Origin: Lewinellaceae bacterium
Lineage (GTDB): Bacteria > Bacteroidota > Bacteroidia > Chitinophagales > Saprospiraceae
Direction of reading: 5' to 3'
Length of the DNA stretch: 64,000 nt
Assembly: GCA_016710765.1 (NCBI GenBank)
Contig: JADJUJ010000006.1
Location: 310,001-374,000 of the forward strand
Every line of letters starts with the position of its first letter. Positions within the stretch are counted from its first letter, which is position 1. Under the pieces are notes generated by a model. That model worked only from the letters and a program-made list of their open reading frames with translations, was not told the DNA's origin and did not search any database. Shown here one piece after another: positions 20,864 through 31,511 of this stretch. The position numbers were made by a program, and so were the translations under genes.

Positions 20864-21357
20864 ATGGAAAATGATCACCACACCCTGTTTCGCCTTTCAC
20901 CTGGTATCAAACAATTGCTGCTGTACGGCATAAGCCTGGCCATTTTGTGGTTTCTGTTGCAGTGGTTGGAGTGGAACCTGTTGCTGCGCAGTCATGGCAC
21001 CGACCTGTACCTCGGCGCCATAGCGCTCTTGTTCACGCTCCTGGGGATTTGGCTTTCCCAAAAATTGACCGCGCCCAAAGTGCAAAAAGTGGTGGTGGAA
21101 AAATGGATTTACCCCGATCCTTCCGACCATTTCCAGCCCAACGAGGCCATGCTGAAACAAAGCTTCGCCTCAGCAAACGGGAACAGGAGGTGCTGGAACT
21201 CTTGTCGAAAGGGTTGAGCAACGAGGACATCGCCGGGGAACTTTTCCTTTCTCTGAGCACGGTTAAAACCCACGCCTCCAACCTGTTTGCAAAACTCGAC
21301 GTAAACAGCAGGATCCAGGCCATTCAGCGGGCAAAACTGCTGAAAATTATTCCCTGA
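20864..21357 (+). CDS. Membrane-anchored LuxR-type DNA-binding regulator (one frameshift)
   Basis: The N-terminal frame starts at 20864 with two hydrophobic helices (LLLYGISLAILWFLLQWL and LYLGAIALLFTLLGIWL). The frame breaks near 21160, where one A is missing in ACAAAGC. The continuation KLRLSKREQEVLELLSKGLS with IAGELFLSLSTVKTHASNLF is a complete GerE/LuxR helix-turn-helix. Repaired length is 164 residues. There is no receiver domain, so it is a short membrane-tethered regulator, a form known in Bacteroidota beside DUF4199 genes, as here. The target genes are unknown. Confidence 0.82.
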
Positions 21358-21433
21358 GCACATTTTGGTACTAAAGTATGAGTGCCGGAATCCCCGCTAC
21401 CGGTACTTTTGGCCAGAACCAAATCAATTTACT

Positions 21434-21976
21434 ATGACTGCATTTAACAAACATGTTCTGACGCATGGCCTGATCGCAGGTGCGATTATCGCCGCCATCA
21501 TGATTATCATGGCGTACCGTATTTACAGTGGCGCCGATTTTGAAGGCAGTGAAATAACGGGATATGGATCCATGATTCTTGCCTTTTCACTCATTTTCGT
21601 TGGGGTAAGGTCCTACAGAAACCAACACAACGGGGGGCACATCAGTTTTTGGCTGGCCCTGAAAATGGGCGCCCTGATTGCCCTGATCGGTTCTACAATT
21701 TATGTGTTGGCCTGGCTGGTGTACTATTACCTGTTTATCCCCGATTTTCTCGACAAGTTTATCGCCATGGCCCTGCAAAAAGCAGCCGATGCCGGTGCTT
21801 CCGCCGAAGAATTGGCGGCCCAGGCAAAGGACATGGACCAGTACCGGGAGTGGTACAAAAGCCCGGTAGGGGTGATCCTGCTCACGTACATGGAGGTCTT
21901 ACCGGTTGCCATTCTGGTGGCCTTGATCAGTGCTGCAATACTGCGCCGCAAACCCGAAACGCCGGTGGAAAGTTAG
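21434..21976 (+). CDS. DUF4199-family membrane protein
   Basis: A 180-residue inner-membrane protein starting at the ATG at 21434 (MTAFNKHVLTHGLIAGAIIA); upstream in-frame codons to 21365 look non-coding. It has four hydrophobic segments: residues 10-28, 38-55, 67-92 and 150-172. A polar loop AADAGASAEELAAQAKDMDQ precedes the last. This layout matches DUF4199, whose function is unknown. It lies 76 bp after the LuxR-type regulator and is probably in the same unit. Confidence 0.8.
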   Translation: MTAFNKHVLTHGLIAGAIIAAIMIIMAYRIYSGADFEGSEITGYGSMILAFSLIFVGVRSYRNQHNGGHISFWLALKMGALIALIGSTIYVLAWLVYYYLFIPDFLDKFIAMALQKAADAGASAEELAAQAKDMDQYREWYKSPVGVILLTYMEVLPVAILVALISAAILRRKPETPVES

Positions 21977-22459
21977 GTTTGAATTTGGAAAAACAGCTTG
22001 TGACGTGGCTTGAAAATGCATAAGAATTGAGGCCAATGTTGGAAAGCGTAGATTTTATTTCCGACACGTTGCTTAACATAGCATTTCCAAAAAAAAGTTT
22101 CCTCAGGAAATATTAAAAACAGCCCTTGCAGTGCACCAATGGTCACAGCAAGGGTTCTCCGAATTTAATTTCAATTTTTTGGCCTGGAGCTTTTTTGTTA
22201 ATTTTTTTTACTTTTTATTTAATTCTATTAATTTTGTATTCGAGAAGTAATGCAAAATATTGTTTTTGGAAATAATGGTGGAGTTGCCCCGCTTCCACGC
22301 TAATCCCGGTAACTATAAAGTCTTTCTGTTCGCCCCGGCAGAGAAAATAATTACCTAAACATGTTCACGTTTTCCCCGCGTGATGCATTATAGGTTGAAT
22401 GCTTTACCAATACGTAAGCACGCTCGCTTAACGCATTTCAACTTTATTAACCGAAACCG
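21977..22459. other. Intergenic region upstream of the 36-kb secreted-protein block
   Basis: No gene seen. 22123-22154 holds a stem CCCTTGC/GCAAGGG with an inner GTG/CAC pair and a weak T-rich tail, a possible terminator for the unit ending at 21976. 22190-22240 is very AT-rich and contains TAATTTTG at 22229-22236, which fits the Bacteroidota -7 box TAnnTTTG. The nearest TTTG (22194) is about 31 bases upstream, wider than the usual spacing, so this is only a weak promoter candidate. It would leave a leader of about 215 bases before 22460. Confidence 0.35.
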
Positions 22460-24253
22460 ATGAAAAAATCCTTTCCTATTCTATTGTTGCTGCTTTTTTG
22501 CGCCGCTCAGAGCTTTGGCATCGTCAAGTACGATGAAGGCCGAATCATGATCGACGGCATTCAACTGTTGCAAGACCGTGAAAAGCCCAACGATTATTAC
22601 TACCTGCCTCAATATCCCCGACTTGCGCAACGGGAAGACGGCTCCTTCGAAATCATCTGCATCAAATATGTGGGCAGCGGCGGACCGGAAACCAATGGCG
22701 GCCTTTTTCACGCCCTGGTAGAGTTTACGCTCCCACCGGATGTAGTTGATGCGCTTTCCTCCAAACTCAAACAAATTGTACCCGCGGGTAAGATCGTCGG
22801 CCCAGTTCCCATGCAGGAAAACATGAAGGACGGCGAATCCGGCTTGGCCTCGTTTGAGGTTATTTCCTCCATTTTAGGCAATACCAGCGGCGAAAACGCT
22901 TTCACACTGAAGACCATACACAGCGGCCATGCGCCCTTGTTGCCGGGTTCCCGCGCCGCCATAGCGGCCCGACTCAGCCAGGAAGGCGCCACACTCCTTT
23001 GGTCCTCCTTTCAGGGCGGCACCTCCGATGTGTCCATATCCATCAACGGGTATTATGAAGCGGCTGTAAGGGGATACAATGCGGTGATTGAGGCTGAGGT
23101 ATCAACTGTTTACACCCACTTCAGCCAGATTCTGAACGAACAAAGTGGCGCTACCAAAGACCAGCTGCGCGACATTACGGACAAGCTCATCCAGCAGCAA
23201 ATGATAAAAATCGATGTCATGGACCGCTCTGCTGGTCTGGGCATCAAAACGGATGATATGCAGGCCATCGTCGACCTGGTGACCAACAAGCTCATCGAAC
23301 TCATGTTCGACGCCAAAACAGGCTGGGCCCAGGTGCCCAAAACCGAGGCTGCAGTGGAACAAGGTCAATTGCCAGGTCGGCAGGAAAGAGGCGCCTTTAT
23401 GCAATTTTTCGCAGGCACCGGCGATCAGGAATATGTGACCGACCACCAGTTTGTGCTCAAGCAGCGCAAGGATGTTCGGGTGAACAAATTTTACCTGAAC
23501 CTGAGCAAATCGACCACCATCAAAGTACCTTTTTTCTCTACCGGAAATATCCGCGGTTTTTACAATTTCCATGGCGACAACGAAGCCTATTTCCGGGTAG
23601 TAAACCTCGATGATCCCGATTTTAAAAAGCGGGATATCATGTTCCAGATAGATGGCGAGTTTGCACAAGCCTTCCGTGAAATCCTGAATTTCGTAACGGT
23701 CAGTTTTAAGAAAACTTACAGCAACGGCCAGGCGGATGTAACCAAAGAAATCGTTATAAAAGGCGACGACCTGGAAAAAGGTATAGACCTGCAAAGCGTC
23801 AGCTATCCCGGACTTGGATTAACCGGGGACCAGCTGATTGATTACCAATATCGAATCAGTTGGAGCTTTAAGGGCGACAGTAAGACCATCAACCTGCCTC
23901 AGGATCCCACAGGCTGGTTGACTGGCCGGGAGGCGGCCGTGTCCCTAAAACCGCCGTTTGAAAAAAGAATGATTGAAATTGATGCCGATCGGGAAATGTT
24001 CAAAGAGGCGGGAATGAAATCGGCCACCATCCGGTTTTTCAGCGTCCTCAACGGTAAGGCCCAGGTGCAACGCACGGTGGTGTTGCGGCAAAGCGATGCG
24101 ATCAGCTCGCAAAAAGTAGCCTTGTACTGCGATCCCAAGCAGCTCACAGCCTATCAGATCAATTGGTATCCTGCAAAAAGTAGTCAGCCCATTGAAGGCG
24201 AGGTAATTGAAATTACCGACAATTTCCTCTACCTCGTCCCACCAGAAAAATAG
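22460..24253 (+). CDS. Secreted YYYLP-family protein, subtype B
   Basis: 597 residues, not recognised as any named family. Signal peptide MKKSFPILLLLLFCAAQSFG. YYYLP sits at residues 46-50, followed by REDGSFEIICIKYVGSGG and GGLFHALVEFTLP. A GPVPMQ segment, then SGHAPLLPGSRAAIAARLS and SDVSISINGYYEA, match members at 27415 and 29411. The central motif VNLDDPDFKKRDI (380-392) is followed by ILNFVTVSFKKTYSNGQADVTKEI and a C-terminal PPFEKRMIEIDAD domain. Predicted mostly beta, with a helical stretch at about 215-270. It is the first gene of the long plus-strand block. No active-site pattern was seen, so a structural or binding role is my inference. Confidence 0.8.
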   Translation: MKKSFPILLLLLFCAAQSFGIVKYDEGRIMIDGIQLLQDREKPNDYYYLPQYPRLAQREDGSFEIICIKYVGSGGPETNGGLFHALVEFTLPPDVVDALSSKLKQIVPAGKIVGPVPMQENMKDGESGLASFEVISSILGNTSGENAFTLKTIHSGHAPLLPGSRAAIAARLSQEGATLLWSSFQGGTSDVSISINGYYEAAVRGYNAVIEAEVSTVYTHFSQILNEQSGATKDQLRDITDKLIQQQMIKIDVMDRSAGLGIKTDDMQAIVDLVTNKLIELMFDAKTGWAQVPKTEAAVEQGQLPGRQERGAFMQFFAGTGDQEYVTDHQFVLKQRKDVRVNKFYLNLSKSTTIKVPFFSTGNIRGFYNFHGDNEAYFRVVNLDDPDFKKRDIMFQIDGEFAQAFREILNFVTVSFKKTYSNGQADVTKEIVIKGDDLEKGIDLQSVSYPGLGLTGDQLIDYQYRISWSFKGDSKTINLPQDPTGWLTGREAAVSLKPPFEKRMIEIDADREMFKEAGMKSATIRFFSVLNGKAQVQRTVVLRQSDAISSQKVALYCDPKQLTAYQINWYPAKSSQPIEGEVIEITDNFLYLVPPEK

Positions 24254-24317
24254 GCCTCAAGGTAGCCCCAGACCCTACTACATCCAACTTACCTGGAATA
24301 CTATAATCTTTTCCCAA

Positions 24318-26041
24318 ATGAAATTTCCCATTCTGACGGCGCTGGCCTTGTGCCTGCTATTGACGGAGCTCCCAGCTCAACAGATCATGATCGACCGTGG
24401 TGTACAAGCTGCTGGATTGTGGTGTTTTCCGGTATTTGGTGACTCGCTGTCCTATAAGTACCTCTCTTCTAATGCCAGGCTGGCCCTGGACAAGGACTCC
24501 CTGCCCGAGTTTTCTTTTATGCGTTATGTGATTGAAAAACCGAGCACAGGAAGTAACACCATTTCGGAAGCAGGCGGCGGTGGCATCGTCACTTTTCTGG
24601 TGCTCTACGATACCCCCGCCAGGCAAATCAAGGCGGCAGAAACCTTTTTGCAAGAAAAGTTAAACGATAAAAACGTAAAACTAAGCGGTCCGGTCGTATT
24701 TAACAGGGGTCGGTACTTGCTGGTTTCTTCCATCCTGATGCCCGATGGAAAAGAAAAAAGCGAACTCCTGGGCATTGGCGAAGCACCCATACTGGAAAAC
24801 AGCCGGATTGCCTTTTCTTTCAACGTTGATCCCCTGCGCTCCAAGTTGCTTTTGGAAAGTTTTAAAATGAAAACGCCCGACATTTCTCTGATGTTCGAGC
24901 TGAGCTTTTCCGGATTGACCGACAGCTACCAGGCGGAGTTGACGGTCGACTGGACGGAGGTGCGCAAAAGCCAATCATTCGGCGCGGGCGCTTCCGTGTA
25001 TTTCGTTGGCGCCGATGTAGAAGTGGGGTTCGACGATCTCATTCGCAACAACGCCATCCGGCTCAATACGGTCGGTACCGACGAGCACCTGGAGGGTCTT
25101 CTCAATACCGTGTACAGCAAATTGCTCGACCTGATGTTCAAGCGGGTAGAACCGGAAACCGTTCCGGCCGATGCCCGCGGTGGCTTGTTCGATGCCATTT
25201 CAGCCCTTACTGGCCCCAATGGCCCGGCAAGCAGCCGGAACACCACCGGCTTTGGTCTCAATGTTAGTTACCAACTAAAGGAATTAAAAACCACGGGTAG
25301 TTCCAACCTCTTCTTTCGGGGGCGCTCTACCGTGGAACGCAACCATTTTATCACCTTCAACATAGGCGACCTGTACAAGCGCTACGGCAACAACAAGGAT
25401 ATGTTCCGCGATGTCGCCCTGTACGACCCCGCTTTTCAGCAGCGGGAAGTTTATGTTGGAATTGATGGCTCCCTCGAAAAAGAGTTTGACAGGATGGTGA
25501 ACAGTGTCACCGTGAAGGTTCGGAAGAAACACGTCAATGGAACAGAAACGTTTCGGGAAATCGTCATCAACAAAAAAACTTTCAAGACTCCCTTGGCCGC
25601 TTTAAGGTGTTGTACCTCAACCATCAGGATCTAGACCTGGAGAAATGGCTGGAGTACGATTACCAAACCGTCTGGCAGTTTGTCGGTGGCGGTACCTATA
25701 CTACCGAATGGACCAGTTCCAATGCGGCGATGATCAATCTTTTTTCTCCTTTTCTGCGACGACAAATTTCCCTGGAGGGCGATCTGGAAACGGTTATGAA
25801 GGATTGCAGGGCGGTCTCCGTGCGGATTGAATATCCCTTTTTTAGTGAAATCAGAAAGGAGGATGTTACCCTGCGCGGCCAGGATAAATTGGCTGAAAAG
25901 GGATTCGAAGTAACGCTTCCCAGGGGCCAGGAAATCGTGGATTACAACATCGTTTGGATCAAAAAAGATGGGAGCCGATTGAATGAAAAAGGGAAGGACA
26001 ACATCGGTTTGATTTTCATCGATGAACTGCCCCAAAATTGA
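24318..26041 (+). CDS. Secreted YYYLP-family protein, subtype A (one frameshift)
   Basis: Starts at 24318 (MKFPILTALALCLLLTELPAQ, signal peptide); the open frame extends upstream to 24207 without support. The mature start QIMIDRGVQAAGLWCFPVFGD parallels the 31512 protein (IVFDRGLRVGELTVFPEV). YYYLP itself is replaced by YKYLS. EAGGGGIVTFLVLYD and GPVVFNRGRYLLVSSILMPDGKEKS follow the family order. The frame breaks near 25595 (one base missing before LGRFKVLYLN). The repaired length is 574 residues. The central motif is YDPAFQQREVYV, followed by VRKKHVNGTETFREIVI. Unknown function; 64 bp after the previous member, 6 bp before the next. Confidence 0.75.
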
Positions 26042-26047
26042 CCGATT

Positions 26048-26722
26048 ATGAAAAAGATATGCTGTTTGTTGTTATTTGCTTTTGGGCATTTTATGCTGAT
26101 GTCGCAGTCGGGGGCCATAATGGAACTCAGGCTGGCAGACAGTACCATTGTTCCGGTTGTACAACAACGATCGCTCGATGCGCCAGCCGCGGTGTATTAC
26201 TATATGCCGGTGAACATGCGCATTTCAACCGTCAGCGGTTTTCCAGAATTCTCTTTTCTGGCCTTTCGGGAAGACAGTCTGGCGCCCCTTTCGGGTGGTG
26301 TTTTGCACCTCTTACTGGTGTGGGGGCTTGATAAGGAACAAACCCTGGAGGCAGAATCGCTGCTCATACAAAAAACCGACAGCTCGGCATTTTTGGCAGG
26401 AAGCCTTTTTATGAACCAGGATGATGACCACCCAATGACTGAAATTGACGCTGACAGCAACGAATTGGCAGAATTGCTGCGCAACTCCCTCAAAAGCGCT
26501 GCCAGAACACCGCTGAATGCGGGTTCTAAAACAGCCATGTCCTTCCAGTTTGATGCAGCAGGAGCGGAACAAATAGAAAAAGCCCTGGCAACCCCTGGCG
26601 CTTTCAAAGGTGTAAAACTCAAAATGTACTTCAGCCTCGACAACCATATGTACGGACCCGGTGTGCCAGCCCGCTACATCCTGGAAGGCGATCTCGAAAG
26701 CTGGATAAATGCACTAAGATGA
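26048..26722 (+). CDS. Short YYYLP-family protein, N-terminal half only
   Basis: 224 residues with signal MKKICCLLLFAFGHFMLMSQ. AVYYYMPVNMRISTVSGFPE replaces YYYLP, and LSGGVLHLLLVWGLDKEQ matches the GGALLH...EWGL segment of subtype B. The product stops at about the point where full-length members begin the NLDDP half, so it is a natural or derived N-domain version. The stop overlaps the next start by 4 bp (ATGA), so it is translationally coupled to a papain-fold peptidase. It could be a dedicated partner or inhibitor; that is speculation. Confidence 0.7.
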   Translation: MKKICCLLLFAFGHFMLMSQSGAIMELRLADSTIVPVVQQRSLDAPAAVYYYMPVNMRISTVSGFPEFSFLAFREDSLAPLSGGVLHLLLVWGLDKEQTLEAESLLIQKTDSSAFLAGSLFMNQDDDHPMTEIDADSNELAELLRNSLKSAARTPLNAGSKTAMSFQFDAAGAEQIEKALATPGAFKGVKLKMYFSLDNHMYGPGVPARYILEGDLESWINALR

Positions 26723-27402
26723 AAGGTAAACTGATCATATCCGGGCTCTTATTTTCCTTGTTGGCTACTCCTGCTTTTGCAGATGTGTATGTCGTGATCT
26801 ATGCGACCCACAATGGTAAAACCGGACATGCCGGGATCGCCATTGACAAATATGAGGTGAAAGTCAGGGATTGCAATACTTGTCCGGGGAAAGTCAAATA
26901 CGATACGGTAAGAACAGGCAATTTGCTCTATTACGATATGTGGCCGGAAGCGGATCATTTTAGCAAACAAAGGCTTTTTGAAGCGGTACCCGCGGTGTAT
27001 TATCGGTTGCCAGCCTCGAGTGCAGAGGCATCCATAACCCCGCAATCGCTGATGTCCAAGGGCATACCCCACCAGGAAGGCTACGCCTGCGATGGTTTGC
27101 TACGCTTTAAGACCAGCTGCGGGTCGGATGCCGACCTGGTAGCTTATCTGGATAAATTCATAGAAAAGCGAAAAACTTTTCAGGCCGTCGATTTCAATTG
27201 CGCCGATTTTGTGGAAATCGCCGTGGAGCATTTTTTGGGCAAAAATATCGATGCCGATGAATATGTGATGCTCACTTATTACGCCACGACACCCAATCAA
27301 TTGTACAAAACGCTGGTAAAACTTCCCGCTGTGACGGTACTTAAAAACCCTGGCGAAAGCATTAATCCCTCCTTTTGGGAGGAGAAAATTATCAAATGGT
27401 AA
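26719..27402 (+). CDS. Secreted permuted papain-fold (NlpC/P60-LRAT-like) putative peptidase or amidase
   Basis: 227 residues. Signal peptide MKGKLIISGLLFSLLATPAFA. An early His motif THNGKTGHAGIAIDKYEV (about residues 30-50) and a later Cys motif VDFNCADFVEIAVEHFLG (about 157-174) come in His-then-Cys order. That is the order of circularly permuted NlpC/P60 folds (LRAT, YiiX, DUF4105 types). Such enzymes cut peptide, amide or ester bonds; the substrate is unknown. It overlaps the preceding short YYYLP gene by 4 bp and sits 12 bp before the next member. The fold assignment rests on motif order only. Confidence 0.55.
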   Translation: MKGKLIISGLLFSLLATPAFADVYVVIYATHNGKTGHAGIAIDKYEVKVRDCNTCPGKVKYDTVRTGNLLYYDMWPEADHFSKQRLFEAVPAVYYRLPASSAEASITPQSLMSKGIPHQEGYACDGLLRFKTSCGSDADLVAYLDKFIEKRKTFQAVDFNCADFVEIAVEHFLGKNIDADEYVMLTYYATTPNQLYKTLVKLPAVTVLKNPGESINPSFWEEKIIKW

Positions 27403-27414
27403 AACCCTTTTTTT

Positions 27415-29358
27415 ATGAAAAAATTATGGACTGCTTTGGTGTTTGTATCGGCTTTCTTTTTTGCCGGAAACCGGGCAACTGCACAGATTTTAGACTATAT
27501 GAACAAGGTGAGCGTGGTCCTCAGCGATGGCACCAATGTGACCCTTTATGGCGCTGCCAGGACCATGGATACACTTTTTCAGGAGAGTATTATTACCTGC
27601 CTGCCGGTTTGCGGCTTTCCAAAAAGCAGGATGGGACGCCCGAGTTCCTATTCATGAAATACACCTCTGAAGAGCGGGCCGATGCTGGTGGCGTGAGCGG
27701 CGCCCTCATGCACTTCCTGATGGAATGGAGCCTTACCCCCCAACAAGAGGCGGAACTACAGGCAAAACTTTCGGCAAAATTGAAAGGCATGTCGGCCAGC
27801 AACCCGAAATATCGGATGGTTACCAACCCCAAAGTGATGGGCGCAGCCAATGTGAAAACGGATGAAGAGAATTCTTTTTCCATCATCTCGGCCATCCTGA
27901 ACAACAACAAAAGCACGCCAACACTGGTTACTTCCGGCCGCGCTCCGGTTATACCAGGTGGTAAGGTGGCAGTGGCGGCTTTGCTGGAGAAAAACGCAGC
28001 CCAACTTATGGCGGCCAGTTTTGAAAAAAGCCGGTCCATCACTGATGTTTCCGTGGCGCTGCGCTATCGGTATGATGTGTTGATGCCCGCCGTTCAAGGA
28101 AAATTACCGTCAACTGGACTCGGATCGACTCCGTTTACCAACACTACAAAGGGATGCAACCAATTCCGATGGTGGCGACAAGGGTTCCGACGACAATTCC
28201 GTTACAGACACCGAATTGGACACGCTGTTTTCCATCATGCAACAATCCAAAGCGGTAGACATACAACTCGTCAACCTGCAGCCCGAAAGCGAGGTAGCCA
28301 AACAAATGATGGATGCCTTCATGGAGTATTTCCTGCGTTCGGTCTCAGAAAAGGAGTTCAAACGCCCGGAAGACGACCCGAACGACAAGCGGATAGGCCA
28401 AAAAGACTACAACTACGCTTATAAGTCGTACAAGATCGACCGAACCCGGCTGGAACAAAAGATGCAACGCCGAACAGAAACGTACACCCTCACCGTTCGG
28501 CTGCCCATCACACAGGAGTTTGAATTGGTGGAAAACCTGGGGTCCTGGTACGATGGCGTGCGTGACACTAAAAAATGTGTCAATACCATCAACCTGAATG
28601 ATCCTTTCTTCGAACACCGCGACATCTACCTGATTCTGGACCTCGATGCGGAGGAAATGTTTGGCAAAGAATTGAATTTCGTAACGGTCGATATCCGCAA
28701 GCGCCGGACTGCAGAGGGCGCCAACGATTTTTCAAAGCAGGTGACCTTTGACAAGAAATTTTTTGAAAAAGAAGGGAACCGCACCGTTATTACCTATTCC
28801 AAAGCGCAGGACGAAAACCCGGATGTTTTTGAATACAAAGTCAATTGGAGTTTGCGCGGGGGAAATATTTATGCACAGGACAGCTCCTGGACCAAGGGTT
28901 CCTGGGAGGGCGTTACCCTGTACCCACCGGTAAACCCAACGCCAATACGTTTTGAGGCTGACATCGAGGATCTGAAGGCGCTGGACATCAAAAATGTCAC
29001 CCTCCAACTTCGCTACTACAAGTTTGGAAAAGAGGTGCAGTCGAACATCAACATCAATGTTTCGAATGGAGTAGGGTACATTGAAAACAACATTTTTTTG
29101 GATAAGAACACCCAGGGATATGCCTACAGGATGGTTTTTTACCACAAAACCAAAGGAGCATTGGCCACAGATTGGGACGCACGGATCAATACCGGCTACA
29201 TGTACGCTGTGATACCGGAGGAATTGCGCAACAACGACCAGTTGGCCATCAATGCTATGATTGAAATGGGCAAAGAAGTACTGGCTTCCCCCAACGGCAA
29301 GGAGGTAAACACCGGTAAAGTTCTGGACAGGTTCAAAGACCTTATAAAAACCCATTAG
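27415..29358 (+). CDS. Secreted YYYLP-family protein, subtype B (three frameshifts)
   Basis: Signal peptide MKKLWTALVFVSAFFFAGNRATAQ starts at 27415. The reading frame is broken at about 27568 (T-run one short; restored LFSGEYYYLPAG), 28098 (A-run one short; restored GKITVNWTRIDS) and 28152 (one base short before DATNSDGGDKGS). Repaired length is 648 residues. After YYYLP come QDGTPEFLFMKYTSEERADA, GALMHFLMEWSLTPQQEAEL and SGRAPVIPGGKVAVAALLEK. The motif is INLNDPFFEHRDIYL, and the C-terminal domain PPVNPTPIRFEADIEDLKAL leads to YAVIPEELRNNDQ. Closest relative is the next gene. Confidence 0.75.
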
Positions 29359-29410
29359 TGCCAGGCATGGCGACCAAATACTACTACATCATCAAAAAAT
29401 CCAATCCAAT

Positions 29411-31498
29411 ATGAAATCTACCAAAATTCTCAGGGCCAGTTTACTGGCATTGGTACTGCCCCTGATGCTATTGCTCCCCAATCAGGTAAGTGCACAACGC
29501 CTTTCCTATGAGTCGATTATGACCATAGTAATGGGCAGTGGCATGAATGTGACCCTTTTTAGAAGTACAGATACCAACAAGTGGTATTACTTGCCGCCTT
29601 CAGATGCCATTCATCTTGGCCAAAGAGAAGATGGAACGCCAGAATTCCTTTTTGTCAAATTTACCACCGAACAAAGGGTTGAACAGGGCGGCGCTCAAGG
29701 GGCGCTGTTGCACTGCCTTTTCGAATGGGGATTATCTGCCGAACAGGAAAAAGAACTGGCTACCCTGTTGGCCGAAAAAACCCGGGGGCGGGGAGAACTC
29801 GCAGGTCCTGTAGACATGCAGGCCACCCAGGGCGAGTCATTTCGGGTGGTTTCTGCCACCTTGCAGGACAAGCAAATGACCAGCACCCTCATTACCAGCG
29901 GTATGGCGCCTCCTATGGCTGGCAACAAGGCCGCTGTGGCGGCACGCCTGGATAAAAATGGTGCGCAGTTGTTGGATGCCACGTTCCAAAAATCGCGGTC
30001 TATTTCCGACATCTCCGTGGTGCTGGATTACGAATACACTGTTTTGGTAAAAGCCGCTAAAGGTTCGCTCATTTACAACCTGGACATTACCTCCACCCAG
30101 GGCGATGGCATCGCCTATGATTTGATAAAAAAAGAATTGGATAAAGAGCCTGGCCTGTACGACAAAGCATTGAAAGACTACGAGAAAAATAAGAAAAAAC
30201 TGACCGACGAATGTGGGGTAGGGGATGGCATGGCCAACGTGTTGGTTGGACTGCAAGCCATTGATAATGTGGCGGGTAACACCACCGGCGCCGGTGATAC
30301 CGGCAGCCCCTGGGAATACGGCGTTAGTGAAAATATGATGCGCAAGATGTACGACTATTTCGAAAGCAAAGAGTACATCCAATTGAAATGGGAAGAAACC
30401 ATCGACGATGAACGCTTGCAGGTAATTCGCGAAGCATTTTTTAATTTTTTCCTAAATGCGTTCACGGAACCGGCTTATCCGGAATTAAGTACGATGTCGA
30501 ATTTGCAAAATAACATAAAACTGGGCGACGAGGCCATCAAGAATTCTGCCCAGGGCGGATACAAGTTTAAATCGTGTACCCAAATGAATTCCAGCCGAAC
30601 GCTGCGCAAAACCATCAAACTCGACAACATTACACTTCCGGTGAAGCGCCGTTACCAAATGGTGGCAAACATCGCCAGCACCTATGAGCAGGTAAAAAAC
30701 AATAAAAAGTGCGTGATTTCGGTCAACCTGAACGATCCCTTCTTCCAGCACCGCGACATCAATTTCATCGTAGACGTGGAAGCCATGGATATTTTCAAAG
30801 AAGAAATCAACTACGTAACTGTGAACGTGCGCAAAAAGCGCAGTGCTGGCAATGACTACGAAGACGGTCTGACGCTCAGTCCGGAAGTAATGCGCGAAAA
30901 GGGCCGTCTTGCTACGCTTACTTATGCCCGGGGAGAAGACAAGAACCCGGATGTCTACGACTATAAAGTGCAGTGGAGCCTCCGTGGTGGTCAATTGTAC
31001 CCTGATAATCCGGTCTGGCAAAAAGGCGACTGGCAGGCCGTTACCCTCCAATGTCCGATAAAACCGCGCACCATTGAGTTTGAGGCAGATCTGGCAGAAA
31101 TGAAGGAAATTGGTATTACGCGTGCCACCCTGCAGCTGCGCTACATGAAGTATGGAAAGGAGGTTGAGACCAATATTCCACTTACCGTGTCGAAAAACGA
31201 ACCCCTGGTAAGTAAGCGCATTTTTACCGATGCAGAAACCCCGGGCTACGCCTACCGCCTGGTACTCAACCACAAGGAAAAAGGCAAACTGGCACTCGAT
31301 TGGGATGCCAAGGTCAACGACGATTATGTCTATGCCGTAATTCCGGACAAGCTCAAGAATAACGACAACGATTTTATAGAAAAAGCCAAAAAAGCAGCGG
31401 AAGTACTGTTGGAACCTGGTCCGAACGGTGAAGTCAGTAAATCGGATCTCATACTCAGCAGGTTTAAAGATTTATTAAAAATATTCGTTGAAGATTAA
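29411..31498 (+). CDS. Secreted YYYLP-family protein, subtype B, intact
   Basis: 695 residues in one frame, the best reference for subtype B. Signal peptide MKSTKILRASLLALVLPLMLLLPNQVSA. Then WYYLPPSDAIHLGQREDGTP, GALLHCLFEWGLSAEQEKEL, SGMAPPMAGNKAAVAARLDK and SRSISDISVVLDYEYTVLVK. A lysine-rich helical insert (about residues 235-265) follows. The central motif VNLNDPFFQHRDINF (438 onward) precedes VTVNVRKKRSAGNDYEDG. Next come W(S)LRGGQLYPDNPVWQKGDW, a RTIEFEADLAEMKEIGITRA domain, and a C-terminal YAYRLVLNHKEKGKLALDWD segment shared with 27415. No enzyme motif seen. Confidence 0.8.
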   Translation: MKSTKILRASLLALVLPLMLLLPNQVSAQRLSYESIMTIVMGSGMNVTLFRSTDTNKWYYLPPSDAIHLGQREDGTPEFLFVKFTTEQRVEQGGAQGALLHCLFEWGLSAEQEKELATLLAEKTRGRGELAGPVDMQATQGESFRVVSATLQDKQMTSTLITSGMAPPMAGNKAAVAARLDKNGAQLLDATFQKSRSISDISVVLDYEYTVLVKAAKGSLIYNLDITSTQGDGIAYDLIKKELDKEPGLYDKALKDYEKNKKKLTDECGVGDGMANVLVGLQAIDNVAGNTTGAGDTGSPWEYGVSENMMRKMYDYFESKEYIQLKWEETIDDERLQVIREAFFNFFLNAFTEPAYPELSTMSNLQNNIKLGDEAIKNSAQGGYKFKSCTQMNSSRTLRKTIKLDNITLPVKRRYQMVANIASTYEQVKNNKKCVISVNLNDPFFQHRDINFIVDVEAMDIFKEEINYVTVNVRKKRSAGNDYEDGLTLSPEVMREKGRLATLTYARGEDKNPDVYDYKVQWSLRGGQLYPDNPVWQKGDWQAVTLQCPIKPRTIEFEADLAEMKEIGITRATLQLRYMKYGKEVETNIPLTVSKNEPLVSKRIFTDAETPGYAYRLVLNHKEKGKLALDWDAKVNDDYVYAVIPDKLKNNDNDFIEKAKKAAEVLLEPGPNGEVSKSDLILSRFKDLLKIFVED

Positions 31499-31511
31499 AC
31501 GCTCATAACCA

